From Centrapalus pauciflorus (taxonomy: Eukaryota > Streptophyta > Magnoliopsida > Asterales > Asteraceae), in NCBI GenBank assembly GCA_020465985.1, contig JAANYP010002062.1, forward strand, positions 83,614-147,613: a stretch of DNA of 64,000 nucleotides. Reading direction: 5' to 3'. Positions 31,961-44,240 of the stretch are shown here, piece by piece. The number at the start of each line of letters is the position of its first letter. The stretch's first letter is position 1. The position numbers and the translations under genes were made by a program. The notes under the pieces were generated by a model. It saw nothing but the letters and a program-made list of their open reading frames with translations, was not told the DNA's origin and ran no database searches.

Positions 31961-33585
31961 ATCCTAAGTGGATCAGATGTCACCCCAATGATCAAATAAT
32001 TGGTGACATCAACAAGGGGGTACAAACAAGGTGGGACAGCTTAGGGAACTTCTGTATGTTCTCTAGTTTTGTTTCACTAATGGAGCCAAAGAAAGTGGAT
32101 GAAGCACTAAAAGATGCCAACTGGATCACTGCCATGCAAGAAGAACTCAATCAGTTTGAGAGAAACAAGGTATGGAAGCTGGTCCCTGCACCTAAAGGTA
32201 AAACTATAATTGGCACTAAATGGGTTTTCAAGAATAAGATGGATGAGAAAGGTCATGTCATAAGAAATAAGGCAAGACTGGTTGCTCAGGGTTATGGACA
32301 GGAGGAAGGAATTGACTATGATGAGACATTTGCTCCTGTGGCCAGGCTAGAAGTAATTCGTTTGTATCTAGCCTACGCTGCTCATAAGAGCATTAAGGTA
32401 TTTCAAATGGATGTGAAGAGTGCATTTTTGAATGGGAAGCTGCAAGAAGAAGTTTATGTCAAGCAGCCTCCAGGTTTTGAAAATGAACAATATCCAGGCT
32501 TTGTCTATAAGTTGGACAAAGCACTTTATGGTCTCAAACAAGCCCCTAGAGCCTGGTATGACACTCTTACTGAATTCCTTGTGAGCAATGGGTATTGCAG
32601 AGGTAATGTGGATACCACACTGTTCATAAACAAGGTGAAATATGATATTATGCTTGTTCAAATTTATGTGGATGATATAATATTTGGTTCTACCAATTAG
32701 CAGTTATGCAAGAATTTTTCATTACTCATGAAATCCAAATTTAAAATGAGTATGATGGGAGAACTTACTTTCTTTTTAGGATTACAGGTTAAACAAACCT
32801 CAACTGGAATTTTTAAAAATCAAAGAAAGTATACCTTAGATCTCTTGAAAAAGTTTAAATTTGATCAAAGTTCTCCTATTAAAACCCCAATGGCAACCAA
32901 TGTAAAATTGGATGCTGATGCCAGTGGCAAAGCTGTTTCAGTAACAGCTTACAGAGGTATGATTGGGAGCTTGCTATATTTAACTGCAAGTAGACCTGAT
33001 ATTATGTTTGCCACCTGTTTGTGTGCTAGGTTCCAAGCTGATCCAAAGAGTACACCAGGTTTGGGTCTTTGGTATCTTAAAGACTCAAGCCTTGAACTAA
33101 CAGGTTATTCAGATTCTGATTTTGCAGGCTGCAGGCTAGATAGGAAAAGCACAACAGGTGGATGTCAACTCCTTGGTGGTAAGTTGATAAGTTGGTGTAG
33201 CAAGAAGCAGAACTCAGTGTCTACTTCTACTGCTGAAGCTGAGTATATTGCTGCTGGAAGCTGCTGTGGGCAGATTCTGTGGATGCAACATCAGCTTGAA
33301 GACTATGGGCTTTTGTATAGGAAAATTCCTATTCTGTGTGATAACACAAGCGCCATAGCCATTTCCAACAATCCAGTATTTCATTCAAGAACTAAGCATA
33401 TTGAAGTCAGACATCAATTCATCAAGGATCACATTCAGAAAGGTAATGTGGTGGTAAGTTTTATTTCCACAAATGAATAGCTTGTAGACATTTTCACCAA
33501 ACCTCTTGATGAAACCAGGTTTAATTACCTTGTCAGCAAGCTGGGCAAGTTAAACAAAAGTGACGAAGTGTCCTCAAAGGTCTAA
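31961..33585 (+). pseudogene. Sirevirus C reverse transcriptase and RNase H
   Basis: RT: GTKWVFKNKMD, MDVKSAFLNG and YVDDIIFGSTN. TAG at 32698-32700 comes directly after the YVDD box. RNase H: DSDFAGCRLDRKSTTGG, TAEAEYIAAG and KHIEVRHQFI. TAG at 33478-33480 stands where Gln is usual (before DIFTKPL); the frame ends TAA at about 33585. About 16 residues normally between RFQADPK and TPGLGLWY are missing, an in-frame deletion near 33050. Confidence 0.9.
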
Positions 33586-34141
33586 GACTTTGTATGTCTC
33601 ACACTGATCAAGTTTCTCAGTGCAGCTTAGACAGAACAGGCTTTGCATGTTATGTACTTAGCCATTTTTCTGAAATCGTTGAACAGCTTGAACATACAAC
33701 AGGTTGAACAAAAACAGTTTACTCGTCCAGGCTGCTCTGATGGTCCATTCTTCACTCTGCTCATTCCCTCACACTGATTTACAAGACATTGTCTTGTAAC
33801 CTGCTCAGCTATTGGACACAACCTGTTCCTACATGGTTGAACAGGATGAGGGAACAGCTTGAAGAATGAACAGCTTGTGATGACCCTGCTCATCAAAGGT
33901 TTGACCAACAGCTTAGACCAACAGTTTTTAATTACCTTTCTTCACAATTAAGTTACTTAATTTCTGTTTTTATTTAACTTAATTACTGCGGATAATGTGG
34001 GTTAGGTGTGTTAGTGATTAAAAAGGGCTCAAGTGGTCTGACAAACGGTCTGACATGGACAACCGTTCCGTTTTCCGTTAACGACCTTTTCAAATCAACC
34101 GCCCAAATGTTTCTCTCTCATACCCACTCACATTCAAATCC
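33586..34141 (+). other. Sirevirus C spacer between pol and third ORF
   Basis: No gene. Repeated AACAGCTTGAACA / GTTGAACAGG words (33620-33920), the same palindromic vocabulary as the C LTR. The last 150 bases hold AACCGTT and CCGTTAAC, Myb-site-like words, just before a TATA box. Confidence 0.6.
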
Positions 34142-34149
34142 TATAAATA
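34142..34149 (+). promoter_or_regulatory. TATA box upstream of the Sirevirus C third ORF
   Basis: TATAAATA in the context CCTATAAATACC. The 108 bases to the ATG at 34258 are CT/AC-rich, like a plant 5' UTR (CATCTTCGTCTTCCTCACTA). This would allow the third ORF its own transcript. Seen as sequence only. Confidence 0.5.
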
Positions 34150-34257
34150 CCTCATACTGTTACATCTTCGTCTTCCTCACTACTACCATAAACCTTCTAA
34201 GAACCCTAAAAATTCGACTAAGTGTCTTGTGCTTCTGCTACTTTCCCTACTCTCAAA

Positions 34258-37200
34258 ATGGCTCACAGAAACAACCCCTTCCTACCAGTATTTGTTGGTG
34301 ATGATGTGCAGAAACATTCATCAGTCACCACAATGCTAACCCTCAAACCCACAAACTACATTGCCAACCTCACAATACCCAAAAACTATGTGGGGAAAGG
34401 TTATGATCAAATGGTGGAGTTTTTAACAGTTCATCCGTTGAACTATGCCATGACTGCTACTCCTGGTGTACTGTACCAGGAGATGGTGTACGAGTTTTGG
34501 TACACTTGTGCCTACAACCCTAACACCAAAGTCATCAAGGGGACTATTCTCAATGGGACTCAGACCATTGAGATTACTGTTAATCTTCTCATGGAGGTTC
34601 TTCATTTACCCATTGCTGATTCATATGACATGCCCCAGCCTGAAAATGAGCAAATAGGAAATTTGCTACGCTTCTGTGCTGTAGCAGAACCCAAAATTGG
34701 AGCTACGCTGTACAGGAAGGATTTGTCTTCTTCCTACAGCTTTCTGTTTGCCTCAGTGATGATGAGCTTCAGCAGCAAAGTTGGTTCATTTGACCAACTG
34801 AGCCGTGATGAAATCCCAATAGTCCTACAGCTGGTGGATGGGACTACAAACGACATGGCTAAGTGGATCTTTCTGAACTTGAGGAACCTGGTGCAGCAAG
34901 ATCCAAGACCAGCTGCTGTTCGATACCCCAGGTTTCTGAGCCTCATATTCAGACACATTTGTGGTGAGCACCTGTACAACTCTCAGCCTTTACTTCATAC
35001 TGCTGCATTCCCTGTGATAGGGAATAGAGTTTCTACACTGCTATTCTTCCAAATGAACCTCCTCTGTCCACACCAATGAGGAGGTTGTTAGGATTGGTGG
35101 AAGGACCCTCTGCTGTGAGGGTGGATCCAGAAGCTGCTCCCAAGAGAAAATGTAAAGCCAGGTCCAAACTTGTTAAGAGGACCATGGCAACCACTGAAGC
35201 TGGGCCTGTGCAAAAGAAGGTCCAAACAGCTCAGTCTGAGTCTGCACTCTTAGCCTCTGTGGCTGAGGGGGAGCAGACTCCTCACCCTGGTTCATTCGTT
35301 GAACCTGAAGCCTCTGTGGCTGGTGCCTCTGTGGCACTTGAGACTATGGAACAGGTTAACCCACCTGTTTCTGACCCAGTCTCTAAACCTGTCCAGTCTG
35401 AACCTCTCATCACCTCTCCACAATCACCTACTTCATCCATCCACTACCAACGAAAATCACTCACCAAAAAGAAACCAGCCCAAACAACCACCTCCTCTGT
35501 TCCCTCCCAACAGGGTTCAGTTGTAAGAGAAGCCACCCCTGCTGCCTCCCTCTATGAAAACTCCATCATGTTTCACCACTGCTGATGTAGAAATGCATAT
35601 TCCTTCTCCCCATGATGAAGTGCTTTTACACCAAGGCACTGCAGAGGGAACACCCACTGGCCTTCATGAGGGTGTTGCAACATAAGCAGCATCTGAAAGG
35701 CCCCCAACATCAACCCCTTCTCCTGATGATGCAGCTACAGCCGCTGCTGAGGGACCCTTTGACCCCTCCAAGCTGGGCCACATTACTTTTGCCCAGGCTA
35801 TGGAGCTTCTCTCAAATGTTCCTCTTCTCTCTCCATCACATCCTCATACACCAGCCTCATCATCATCTTCTCCATCAACCCAATCTAAACAGTCCACCCA
35901 TACACCTCCATCTCCTAAAGACCTGCCTTTGAAGGATCAACTTTCTCTGCTGACCAACAAAGTTGGTTCTGTAGAAACTACTATGACCTCTCTACCCTCT
36001 CTTATTTAAAACTCTGTGTCTGAACAGCTTAAGGGGTTCTTTGATTTGTTCAAGGACTCCTTCCCTGCCACTCCACAAACAGATAATTCTCCACAGCTGC
36101 TTGCACTCACTGCACAACTGCAAAATGTCTCCACCTCCCTACCCTCAATTCTTTCACTACAACAGGACTCTGTGTCCTCAATGACAGCTATTTCTCAAAA
36201 GCTGTCATCTCTCCTAACTTCTTGCAACTCTACCCTTCCTAATACACTGGCCAGCTTGAACACACTTATTGGCTCCCTATCAAACTTTGTGTCATCAAAC
36301 CTTGTTGATGTGCAAGATTCTCTAGAACTACATCCTGCACAGCTTCAAAGTTTGCTGTTCACAGCTTCTGATAGGGAAAACATTGTTAAGCTGACCTCTC
36401 TTGCTGATACCCAATCCTCTTCTCTTCAAACCTGTCTTTCCCAGCTTGCAGAGGTGAAGGACAACTTGGCATTCTTAGTGAATAGCCTTCTTGGCCCCAG
36501 GCCTGCTGCCAAAACTGCTGGCAAGCCTGATGACTTTGTGTCTTCACGCAGACCAGGTGTTGAAGGTGCTGGTACATCTCCTTCAAAGAGGGAGAAGTCA
36601 TCTGCCTCGAAGACTAAGTCTAAGGGGGAGAAGACTTCTTCTCCTAAGGAGAAATCAGTGCCTGCAATACTCACTGGTCAACCAGCAGGAGCTTCAACAG
36701 GTACATTGGAGGGTGCCTCCCACGCTGCTCAACCTACTCAGGCTGAATCTTTAATTCCTGCTCAGTCTAAGGGGGAGGAATTTATTCCTGAGGGCAGGCC
36801 AAGCAGCAGAAGGAGGCATCTGATTTTAGAAGAAGACGAGGAGGAGGAGGAAAGTCCTGAAGCTGCTGTCACTACAGCAACTAAAGGAAAAGAAAAAGCT
36901 GCAACTGATCCTCAACAGCAGAAAGCAGCAGTGCTTAAATTTCATATAGCCAGGGCCAAAGAAATGGGTTTTCCTATGCACAAATATTTTGAGTTGAGAG
37001 AAGAACAGCTTCAAGCCCTGGAAGCTTTAAGAAAAGAAGAAGAATCTGCAAAAGCTGCTAAGTCTTTTGCACTTCAAGAGGCAAGGAAAGTTAAAATGTC
37101 CTCTCTTGTTGTGCAAAAGAAAATTTTGGAAGCTGCTAAGGGATCAGCAAAAGAGAAGGAAGCAGAAAAAGAAAATGGTGCTCTGGTCTCAGTGACCAAA

Positions 37201-38009
37201 ACATCAGTGCCTTCTGCAAGAGCTCAATTTCACTTTGACAACCTGGAAGAAGAAAATTTCAAGATGTTGCTGATAGAAGGCTTGCCAAGGAAGCAATCGT
37301 CAAAGCTGTGCCCATATCAAGAAAAGGCAGTCAGTGGAAGTTGAAAATAACCAGAATGGGTGCAGCAGGCCCAGAACTAGAAACATATGACTACACTGAC
37401 GTTGCACAAATGGGGTACAGAGAATGGATTGAGCTGGCAGTTGCTCTGAGTGAATCTAAGTCTGAAACTGCTAAGACTGTCAGAGCATATGTCAAGAAGC
37501 TGATGGAGAGAGTAAAGAATCTTGGCCTGATCTCCAGAGAAGTTAGTGAAGGTGTCTATGTGACACAACCTAAAATAAAGGACAGGAGGACAAGGAAGGA
37601 CACTGAGATGGAACAACTCCTCATCCTGATAGAACAAGGTGACTATGCTATTGAGATAAAAGGAGTTGATCACAGCCTGCCTAGTGGAATTGAGTTTGAA
37701 GATGGCAAGATCATTGAAGAGCCTGAGCTGGGGGCAGTTTTTGTAGATCCCTTAACTCAGAAGAAATGCTTTCAGAGAGCATCAGATCTATACAAGGTGG
37801 ATCTGAGACAGCTTGTAGCCTTCAGACTTGCAGTTTCATTCAGGCAGTCAAGCAGGTGGAGAGCAGCTATCTGGGATCAGCTCAGAGGCTGTTATGAAAG
37901 AGGTGAACTTGAGGATCCCAAGTTTATGATAATAAGAAGTGAGATTCAAGAACTTGAGGATACTAGAGAGCAACTTGAGAAGATGTTTGAAGGTCCCCCT
38001 CCATTGTGA
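34258..38009 (+). pseudogene. Sirevirus C third ORF (env-like position), frameshifted
   Basis: Starts MAHRNNPFLP at 34258. N-terminal domain (34258-35045) with FLTVHPLNYA, a FWYTCAYNP box, VLHLP and later RYPRFLSLIFRH. This pattern is common in plant 'transposon protein' entries and is shared with D. A low-complexity Pro/Ser/Thr-rich middle follows, then a helical Ala/Lys/Glu region (about 36900-37200) and a C-terminal Glu/Arg-rich part ending EKMFEGPPPL. Frameshifts near 35045, 35540 and 37280; stops at 35683 and 36007. I see no signal peptide or clear membrane segment, so 'env-like' refers to position only. Function unknown. Confidence 0.8.
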
Positions 38010-38363
38010 TGAAGTCCATCTACCATCTGGGTAGGTGAAGAATGGAAGTTGTCCATCAGTTGGACAGGCTTACCATTATCTGCTCCCAACAAAAACAGTC
38101 CAAAATCTGATGTACATTAGTTGTACTTTATTTACATATGTTGTAATTTTCTCTTTTGCATTAGTTGTAATATACATCAGTACATCAGTTGTACTTTTGT
38201 AAGAACATGTGTTGTTCTAATGTAATAAAAAATCAGTGTATATATAAACTGATCTTTTACTTCATGTTGATGTTGTAATTTTATTTCAAAAAATGTACTG
38301 TAAAAATATATAGTGACTTTTGATAAGGCCAGCTTAGACTAGTTATTGCAAATAGAGGGAGAT
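38010..38363 (+). other. Sirevirus C 3' untranslated region and polypurine tract
   Basis: AT-rich, with repeated AGTTGTA/CATCAGTTGTAC words and an AATAAA at about 38224. It ends ATAGAGGGAGAT directly before the 3' LTR, the presumed polypurine tract. Confidence 0.7.
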
Positions 38364-39497
38364 TGTTAGGCACAAAAAGGCCTCAGTCAAACCTGTTCTG
38401 CATCTGAGGGGGAGATTATTAATCAAACCTGTTGATGCTTTTGAAGGTTGAATTTAAGGCCTGTTATATGCCTTATTGAAACCTGAAAAGGATTTGCAAT
38501 ATCAGCCTAAAGCTGTTCTATATGTTGCATGTGTTGCAACAAAGGCAGTTTTGCCCAAGCTGTTCAGTCTGCTGAACAGGCTGGACATAAACTGTCTACG
38601 CTGCTCTACACTGGTGAGCAGCTTGGGCAGTTTACAAGTGTTCTGTTCTTTGTGAACAGAACCTGTTCTTTGTGAATAGGCTAAACACTTTATGGAATAT
38701 GTTTCCAAGTCCTCATGTATTGTTTTTGACTACAAGATCAGTTGACAAAGTCGAAGACAAAGTGGAAATCAGAACTGCTCAGCCTGCCCAAGCTGTTCTG
38801 TTACATGAAGACAAAAGGATATTTGAAAAAGGGTGACAGACCTTTTTCTTATATCAAAATAGGCCTTTACAAAGGAAGAAAAACACAAAGTTGATATTCC
38901 TTATTTAGTTAAAGGCAATGCAACAGTAGACAAAGTGAAAAGAGAAAAGTTCTGCCCACATGAAGACAAGTCTGCTTTTCAGAAAAGTGCAGAAAAGTTT
39001 ATGTTGTCTTTTCAACAAGACTTCTCCTTTTTCATTCCGTCCAATGAAGAAGCTTCACTTAGATTCTCTGAGTAAGTATAAAAAGAAACTTCCAATGATT
39101 GAAAGTTTAAGCCAAAAAGCTAAGTGCTGAAATCAAGAGTGAACGTGCATTCAAAGTGAGTCTTTCATGCATGCAAGTCTGCTTGAATAAAACAGTGCTC
39201 AGTGTCTAAGTTGTTCTTGTTCACGCTGTTCCTCAGAGTCTTGTAAACACAGTGAGTGATTCTTAGTGAGTGTATTCATTGTAATTAGTTTAAGTCAGTC
39301 TTAGACTAGTTAAACATACTGTTGTATCTGTCATCTCAGCTTGAACCTTTCCGCATTCAAGCTTGTTTGTAATTAACATTTGTTGATAATACATACAAAC
39401 ATTGAGAAAATTGTGTGTAGTTTTTCAAGTGCTGTATTCACCCCCCCCCCCTCTACAGCTTAAGGCTATATACTTGGGATATCTTTTGGGACCTACA
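38364..39497 (+). repeat. Sirevirus C 3' LTR (1134 bp)
   Basis: Matches 26344-27476 with about 22 differences counted by eye. CCAAT at 39041, TATA at 39077, AATAAA at 39186. A longer C run near 39442. Confidence 0.95.
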
Positions 39498-39502
39498 ATT
39501 TC

Positions 39503-40518
39503 AACATTAAAGGAATCGGCTTCTGCTGGGTTTTCTTTATCATCATCGCGTTCTTCATTTTTCAGTCGGTTAGATCTTTTAATCTTCTCTTTTCTGCTGT
39601 TTTTTGTGTTCTTATTGTCATATAATCATCACATTATCATTTACTACTGATTTAGAGCCTATTAGGTTCAATCTTCACATCAAAATCCTCCTTAAATCGG
39701 CTGTTTTATATGTTTCAGAAATATGGGTTTTTGCTCGGTTTTTACTGATTCCTAAGTGTTTTGATATATTTTAAAACATAAGAAGAGTATAAAGTAGTTT
39801 CCCAATCATTTAGAAACAATTTTAGGCCAAAAATCTGCTCAAATCTTAATCTGAACTGTTCTGAAATTTTGAATATCTGTTGAATACCTGCTGTATTTCG
39901 GACCATACTGTAGCATTTCGGACTATCTAGGACCCTAATTCGGACCAATTTCGGACCTCATTTCGGACCACATTTAGGTGTATTGCGGACCATCCTAGTG
40001 CCAATTTCGGACGCTGTTTCGGTCCCATCCGAACTTCGGACCATCCGAAGTCCAGATCAGGCACTTCTATTTTCATAACTTGTCTTGTGCATTAATTTAA
40101 CTTCTCATTTCGGACCATTTCCATTTCGGACCAACCGAATCCGGACCATCCGTATTCGGTCCCCCTTCCTGGACAATTTCCTATGTGTCCTTCCGAAATA
40201 TACACTGTTCACCCGAATTCGTTTCATCCATCCATCCGAAGCCGACACTGTTCATCCGAATCCGGTTCATCCAAATTCGGTTCATCCGGCTTCAATCATC
40301 CAAATTAGGTCCCTGTCCGAATCAAGTGTTCATCCGAATTCGGTTCATCCAAATTCGGTCCCTGTCCAAATTGCTATCCATCCGAATTCGGCTCCATTCA
40401 AACTCCAAAAGTTAGATCTGAATCAGTACCATCCAGTGTACTATTCATCCGCTGTCCAGTCCATCCGATTCAAGTTTCCACCTTCAAGATCTTATTTGTT
40501 CAATCAGCACCCTCAATC
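39503..40518 (+). other. Sirevirus D untranslated leader with palindrome array
   Basis: Continues the D leader after the C insertion (the TSD of C is at 39498-39502). Between 39895 and 40470 it holds dozens of TTCGGACC / CATCCGAATTCGG words. An open frame of 150 codons over the array is a product of the repeat. TTATTTGTTCAATCAG just before the gag ATG resembles a 3' splice site. Confidence 0.7.
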
Positions 40519-42002
40519 ATGTCTCGTGAAGCTCTAGTACTCGGATCCGAGAACAGACCACCTGTTCTGTATCCTGACGAGTACGAACAATGGAAGTCTC
40601 TGTTCCTAAAGTTTGTCGGTATGCAAGTCAACGGACACCTTATGCTTCGATCCATATCTGAGGGCCCCGTTATCTACTATCGGGAAATCGCGGCTAGACC
40701 CGAGGCTGACCTCCCTGTACTCGCATCTAAGGTTGAGAGAGAACCAGCTAATGACGCCGAGCGTGACAGGCACCATGCCGATAAGAAGGCTGAGTATCTG
40801 ATCTATCAGGCCCTCCCCACTGATATCTTAGTCGGAGTGGACAGCAAAATGTCTGCTAAAGAAATGTGGGACGAGCTCGAGGTACAAATGCTGGGGGCAG
40901 ATCTAGATGACCGAGCTAAAATAGAGTAAGCTAAGGCTAAGTTTACAGAATTCCAAGCCAAAGACGGGGAATCGCTGCAGGCTACGTTTACAAGGTTCTG
41001 TGCAGTCCTAAATGAGTTAAACAAACTGCATATCAAAAAGGACAAAGATGACATAAACATCCAGTTCTTTTCAGCCTTAACCCCCGAGTGGCAGATTGCT
41101 TGTCGGGCCACACGATGAGTCCTGAATATTGCCGAAGTATCGATCAGTGTCATATTCAAGGAGCTGAAAAATTATCAAGGTGATGTGGATAACCAGAAAC
41201 AGATGGCAAATCAACTCGCATCCTTGCTGCCATCTACTAACACCGACATCAAACCCAATGATTCCCTAGCATTGATCTCTAACACGAATAGTCCCACTGC
41301 ATCCTTTGCACAAGGTTCATCTTCATCACAGTACAGGTATGCTTCTCCTCCGCGTGAGATAACGGATGAGGAAGAAGCCGTGATTCAGGAACAAATAGCC
41401 TTGTGGACAAATCTTCTCTAACAACGACGTTTTTCCAACAAGACTAACAATCAACTCCGCTATGACACCGGTCCGCGGAGGTACTCAGATGACAGGAGAG
41501 ATGAACGACGCGATAATTATCGTCGGGAAGACTATCGCAGGGATGATAGGGATGAGAGGAGGTACGACGACAGACGCGACTATCGAGATGATCGCCGTTA
41601 TGAAAGGAGAGACGATAGGCGTGATGATTGTAGGGATGACAGGAGAGACTATGATCGAAGGGACGACCGTCGTGATGACCACAGGGACGACAGAAGAGAG
41701 AATGATCGTCGGGACAAAAGGAGGGATGAAAGGCGAGAACCTCGCCGCGCCGACAAGATGCCGGTAGAAAGGAGGGATGAGAGGCCGAGAGCCGATGAAC
41801 CAAAGGCCGCCGAAGAGCGTCTCTGTTACAAATGTGGGAAACCGGGCCACTTTGCTCAGGAATGTAACAAGAAGTTTGACAGGGACGTAGGCTATTATCA
41901 GCGGAAATTGGAAGCCTCTAAGAAACGAACTGATGCTATGGCTCTCGTCGCCCAGGAAGACTACTGGGATGTTGAAGACACCGACGAGGAGGATGATAAG
42001 GT
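40519..42002 (+). pseudogene. Sirevirus D gag with Arg/Asp-repeat region
   Basis: Starts MSREALVLGSENRPP. The copia gag domain runs to about 41180, with in-frame stops at 40927 (TAA), about 41116 (TGA, CGA expected) and about 41419 (TAA). An extraordinary run of RRDD, RRDE and RRDY units follows (41465-41757), then zinc knuckle CYKCGKPGHFAQEC near 41825-41866 and an acidic segment. A frameshift at about 42000 leads into the next part. The knuckle and the Arg/Asp region probably bind RNA. Confidence 0.85.
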
Positions 42003-43970
42003 ATGGTTGATCGTCCGGGGTTGGATCACTATGCCACTTCCACAGCGTCAGATTCAGACAGTACTGATGAGGGGGAGACAGCGAGAAATCCACCAGCATG
42101 TCTGATGGCTAAATCCGACGATCCCGAATGTTCTTCATCCGGTTCAGAGATGCAAGAGGTATATTCCTGTTACATTCAAGATTATGTAAATAATTTATCT
42201 GTAAATACTGAATGTACATTGCACACACATATACTTGATCTAGAAACTATTTTAAATGCTGAAACTGAAAAGTGTGTGCACGCTGAACATCTAGCCCAAA
42301 CTTTAAAAGAGTCGTCTGAATTATATCAATCAAAGTGGTTAACAAATCACAATGTCATAAAACAGATGCTAATCAAAAACGTAGATGTTCAGGACAGGAA
42401 TAAATACCTTGAATCTTGCATGGATAGCTTATCTAATGAAAAACTCTCGTTAAAAGAAGAAATATATGTACTTTCAAAACAATTAGAGACAGTAAGTATG
42501 GAAAATATAGACAGCTTAGAAAAATATAAAATGATTGAAGAAGAGAGAAAAAGTTTGTATTCACGAATAAAGACCCTTGACGATGCATTTTTAAAAAGGG
42601 ATCAAACTGAACAAACTATTCACTTGAATCAGTCCAAAGAAACTAGGTTTTACCATTCTAAACAAGGAATCGGTTTTAAAAATCCTAAATATTTGGAAAA
42701 TGGTCAAAGAGTTTTACCTTTATTTTATGACATGAATTATATGGGAGCTGGACTTAAATCTTTCTTTTTTGAGTCATCAAAAGAAGCTTTAAACCAAGAG
42801 GATGAGAAACGTGTTGAAAACAAAGAAAAAGAAATACCTTTTCAATATGAAGAGCTTAACGAGAGTTATCCTTCTAGAGTACCCACTTTAGAGGAAGACT
42901 TATTGTCAACTTATTCAGAAGCTGAATTGAAAACAAAACCTGAAAACCCAATTCCTCGACTTTATATTCCTATAAAAGTTCTTCAACATCAAATTACTAT
43001 TTTAGAAAAGAAACTAAAGTCAACTCAAAAGAAAGCTCTTGATTTTCAAGAAGCTCTTCTTAAGAGTGAAGAAAAATTGGCAAATCAACCTTTTCAACAA
43101 TCTGTGGAATTAACTGTCTACAGAGAAAAATTTGACATGGTTTCTCAAACATTGAAAGATTTTTCAAAAGAACAAACAGTTTCTCATTCCACCAAAATCC
43201 CATGTGGGTCATCCAACAAAGGTAAGACTAAAGCTGAAACTTCTTCTATCATTTATAAAGGTGAGTACTCAAAAACGTTTAAAAATGAGGTTTCTAAAAA
43301 GACTCGGATCCAATCCAAGTCTTTTAAGAAACCCACTCACCAACAAAAAGAAAATTCTATAAAGTCTAAATCTTCCATGCATACTGACTCTAATCGTTTT
43401 GTTCCTACAGATTATGTAAGAAGAGTTCCTAAAACCACCATGCTGGATTTTTCAAGTTTTTTTGTGAAGAAGGCTATAATGCCAAGTGAATTTGTTTCTA
43501 GAGGTAGGATATCTGTAATCTCAGAAAACAATGTGTGTAACGATGTAACGAATTCTTCTGCTTGTTTAAAGTACTCTTTCAGTGAATTGTTTAATTTATG
43601 TCCAACTCGTTATAGACGACAGGTTCCTGAAATGAATGCTTATGTGTCATATCCTGCTAAAAGAATCCGGAAAAAGAAAATAAAAAATGTTGCATCATCA
43701 GCCACAAATAAAAATGAGACTTGTCCTTTGCCGAGGCCCAAGACCAAAGCAAAAGTCAAAATGGTCTCAAAAAGTCAAAAACTGAAGGTAATTTCATCGC
43801 CTAAGGTTCCAAAGCCTAATAAATCCAATCTTCAATGGATTCCAAAAGGCTATGCATCCGGACCACACATAAATGCTAAATGGGTTCCTAATACTGTACA
43901 CGTGCCATATACATCTGGAACTCCTAACAAAAAGGGACCCATATTGAGATGGGTACCCAAAGTTGTGTGA
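42003..43970 (+). pseudogene. Sirevirus D gag tail (coiled coil, basic end)
   Basis: 655 codons open, but the first Met (42003) is only a frame entry point. A Ser/Asp-rich start, a long helical Glu/Lys/Leu region (about 42230-43150, coiled-coil-like), then a Lys-rich basic region ending RWVPKVV. The closing WVP motif matches that of the copia A/B gag tail, so it is probably the conserved end of gag in this lineage. No enzyme motif. Confidence 0.75.
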
Positions 43971-44240
43971 TCTTTATGTAGATGGTTCTTGATTACTTCT
44001 GATAAAGACCCGTTCTTCAATGAATTGGCTTCTAGTTACCATAGACTAGGACCCTTTCTTCTGCTTGTCGGTTGTGCTTAAACCGACACGTTTGGCTTCT
44101 GTGCACACAGCTCAGGACCCGGTCTTAATTCATCATGTTTTCTGAACATCTCGGTTCAGAACACGGTTTGATTGTAAATAAAAGATGGATGTGTTTGAAT
44201 GAATATAGTTTTTCATTATATGAATTTATTTGCTTTTCAG
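43971..44240 (+). other. Sirevirus D gag-pol gap, intron-like
   Basis: 270 bases with several stops in the pol frame, ending TTTATTTGCTTTTCAG just before the protease coding sequence. The acceptor-like end and stop-rich content suggest an intron that would join gag to pol. No clear donor was chosen with confidence. Confidence 0.45.

Larger units (their letters stand above)
26344..39497 (+). mobile_element. Sirevirus C: full-length Ty1/copia with third ORF
   Basis: 13154 bp. LTRs 26344-27476 and 38364-39497 (about 2 % different by eye), TSD ATTTC at 26339-26343 and 39498-39502, tRNA-iMet PBS, gag, pol, and a 3.75 kb third ORF. The coding regions carry about four in-frame stops in gag/pol and several frameshifts. 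It lies in the leader of D and is the innermost layer of the nest. Confidence 0.95.

Noticed and set aside
34258..38009. Calling the third ORF a true envelope protein
   Set aside because: No signal peptide, membrane segment or fusion motif seen; only its position matches env, so function is left open.
40085..40537. 150-codon plus-strand ORF before D gag
   Set aside because: It covers the repetitive leader array; the gag start at 40519 is in another frame and has domain support.
41485..42099. 204-codon minus-strand ORF and 41462-41767 plus-strand ORF
   Set aside because: Shadows of the Arg/Asp repeat region of D gag; the zinc knuckle in the true frame shows which frame is real.
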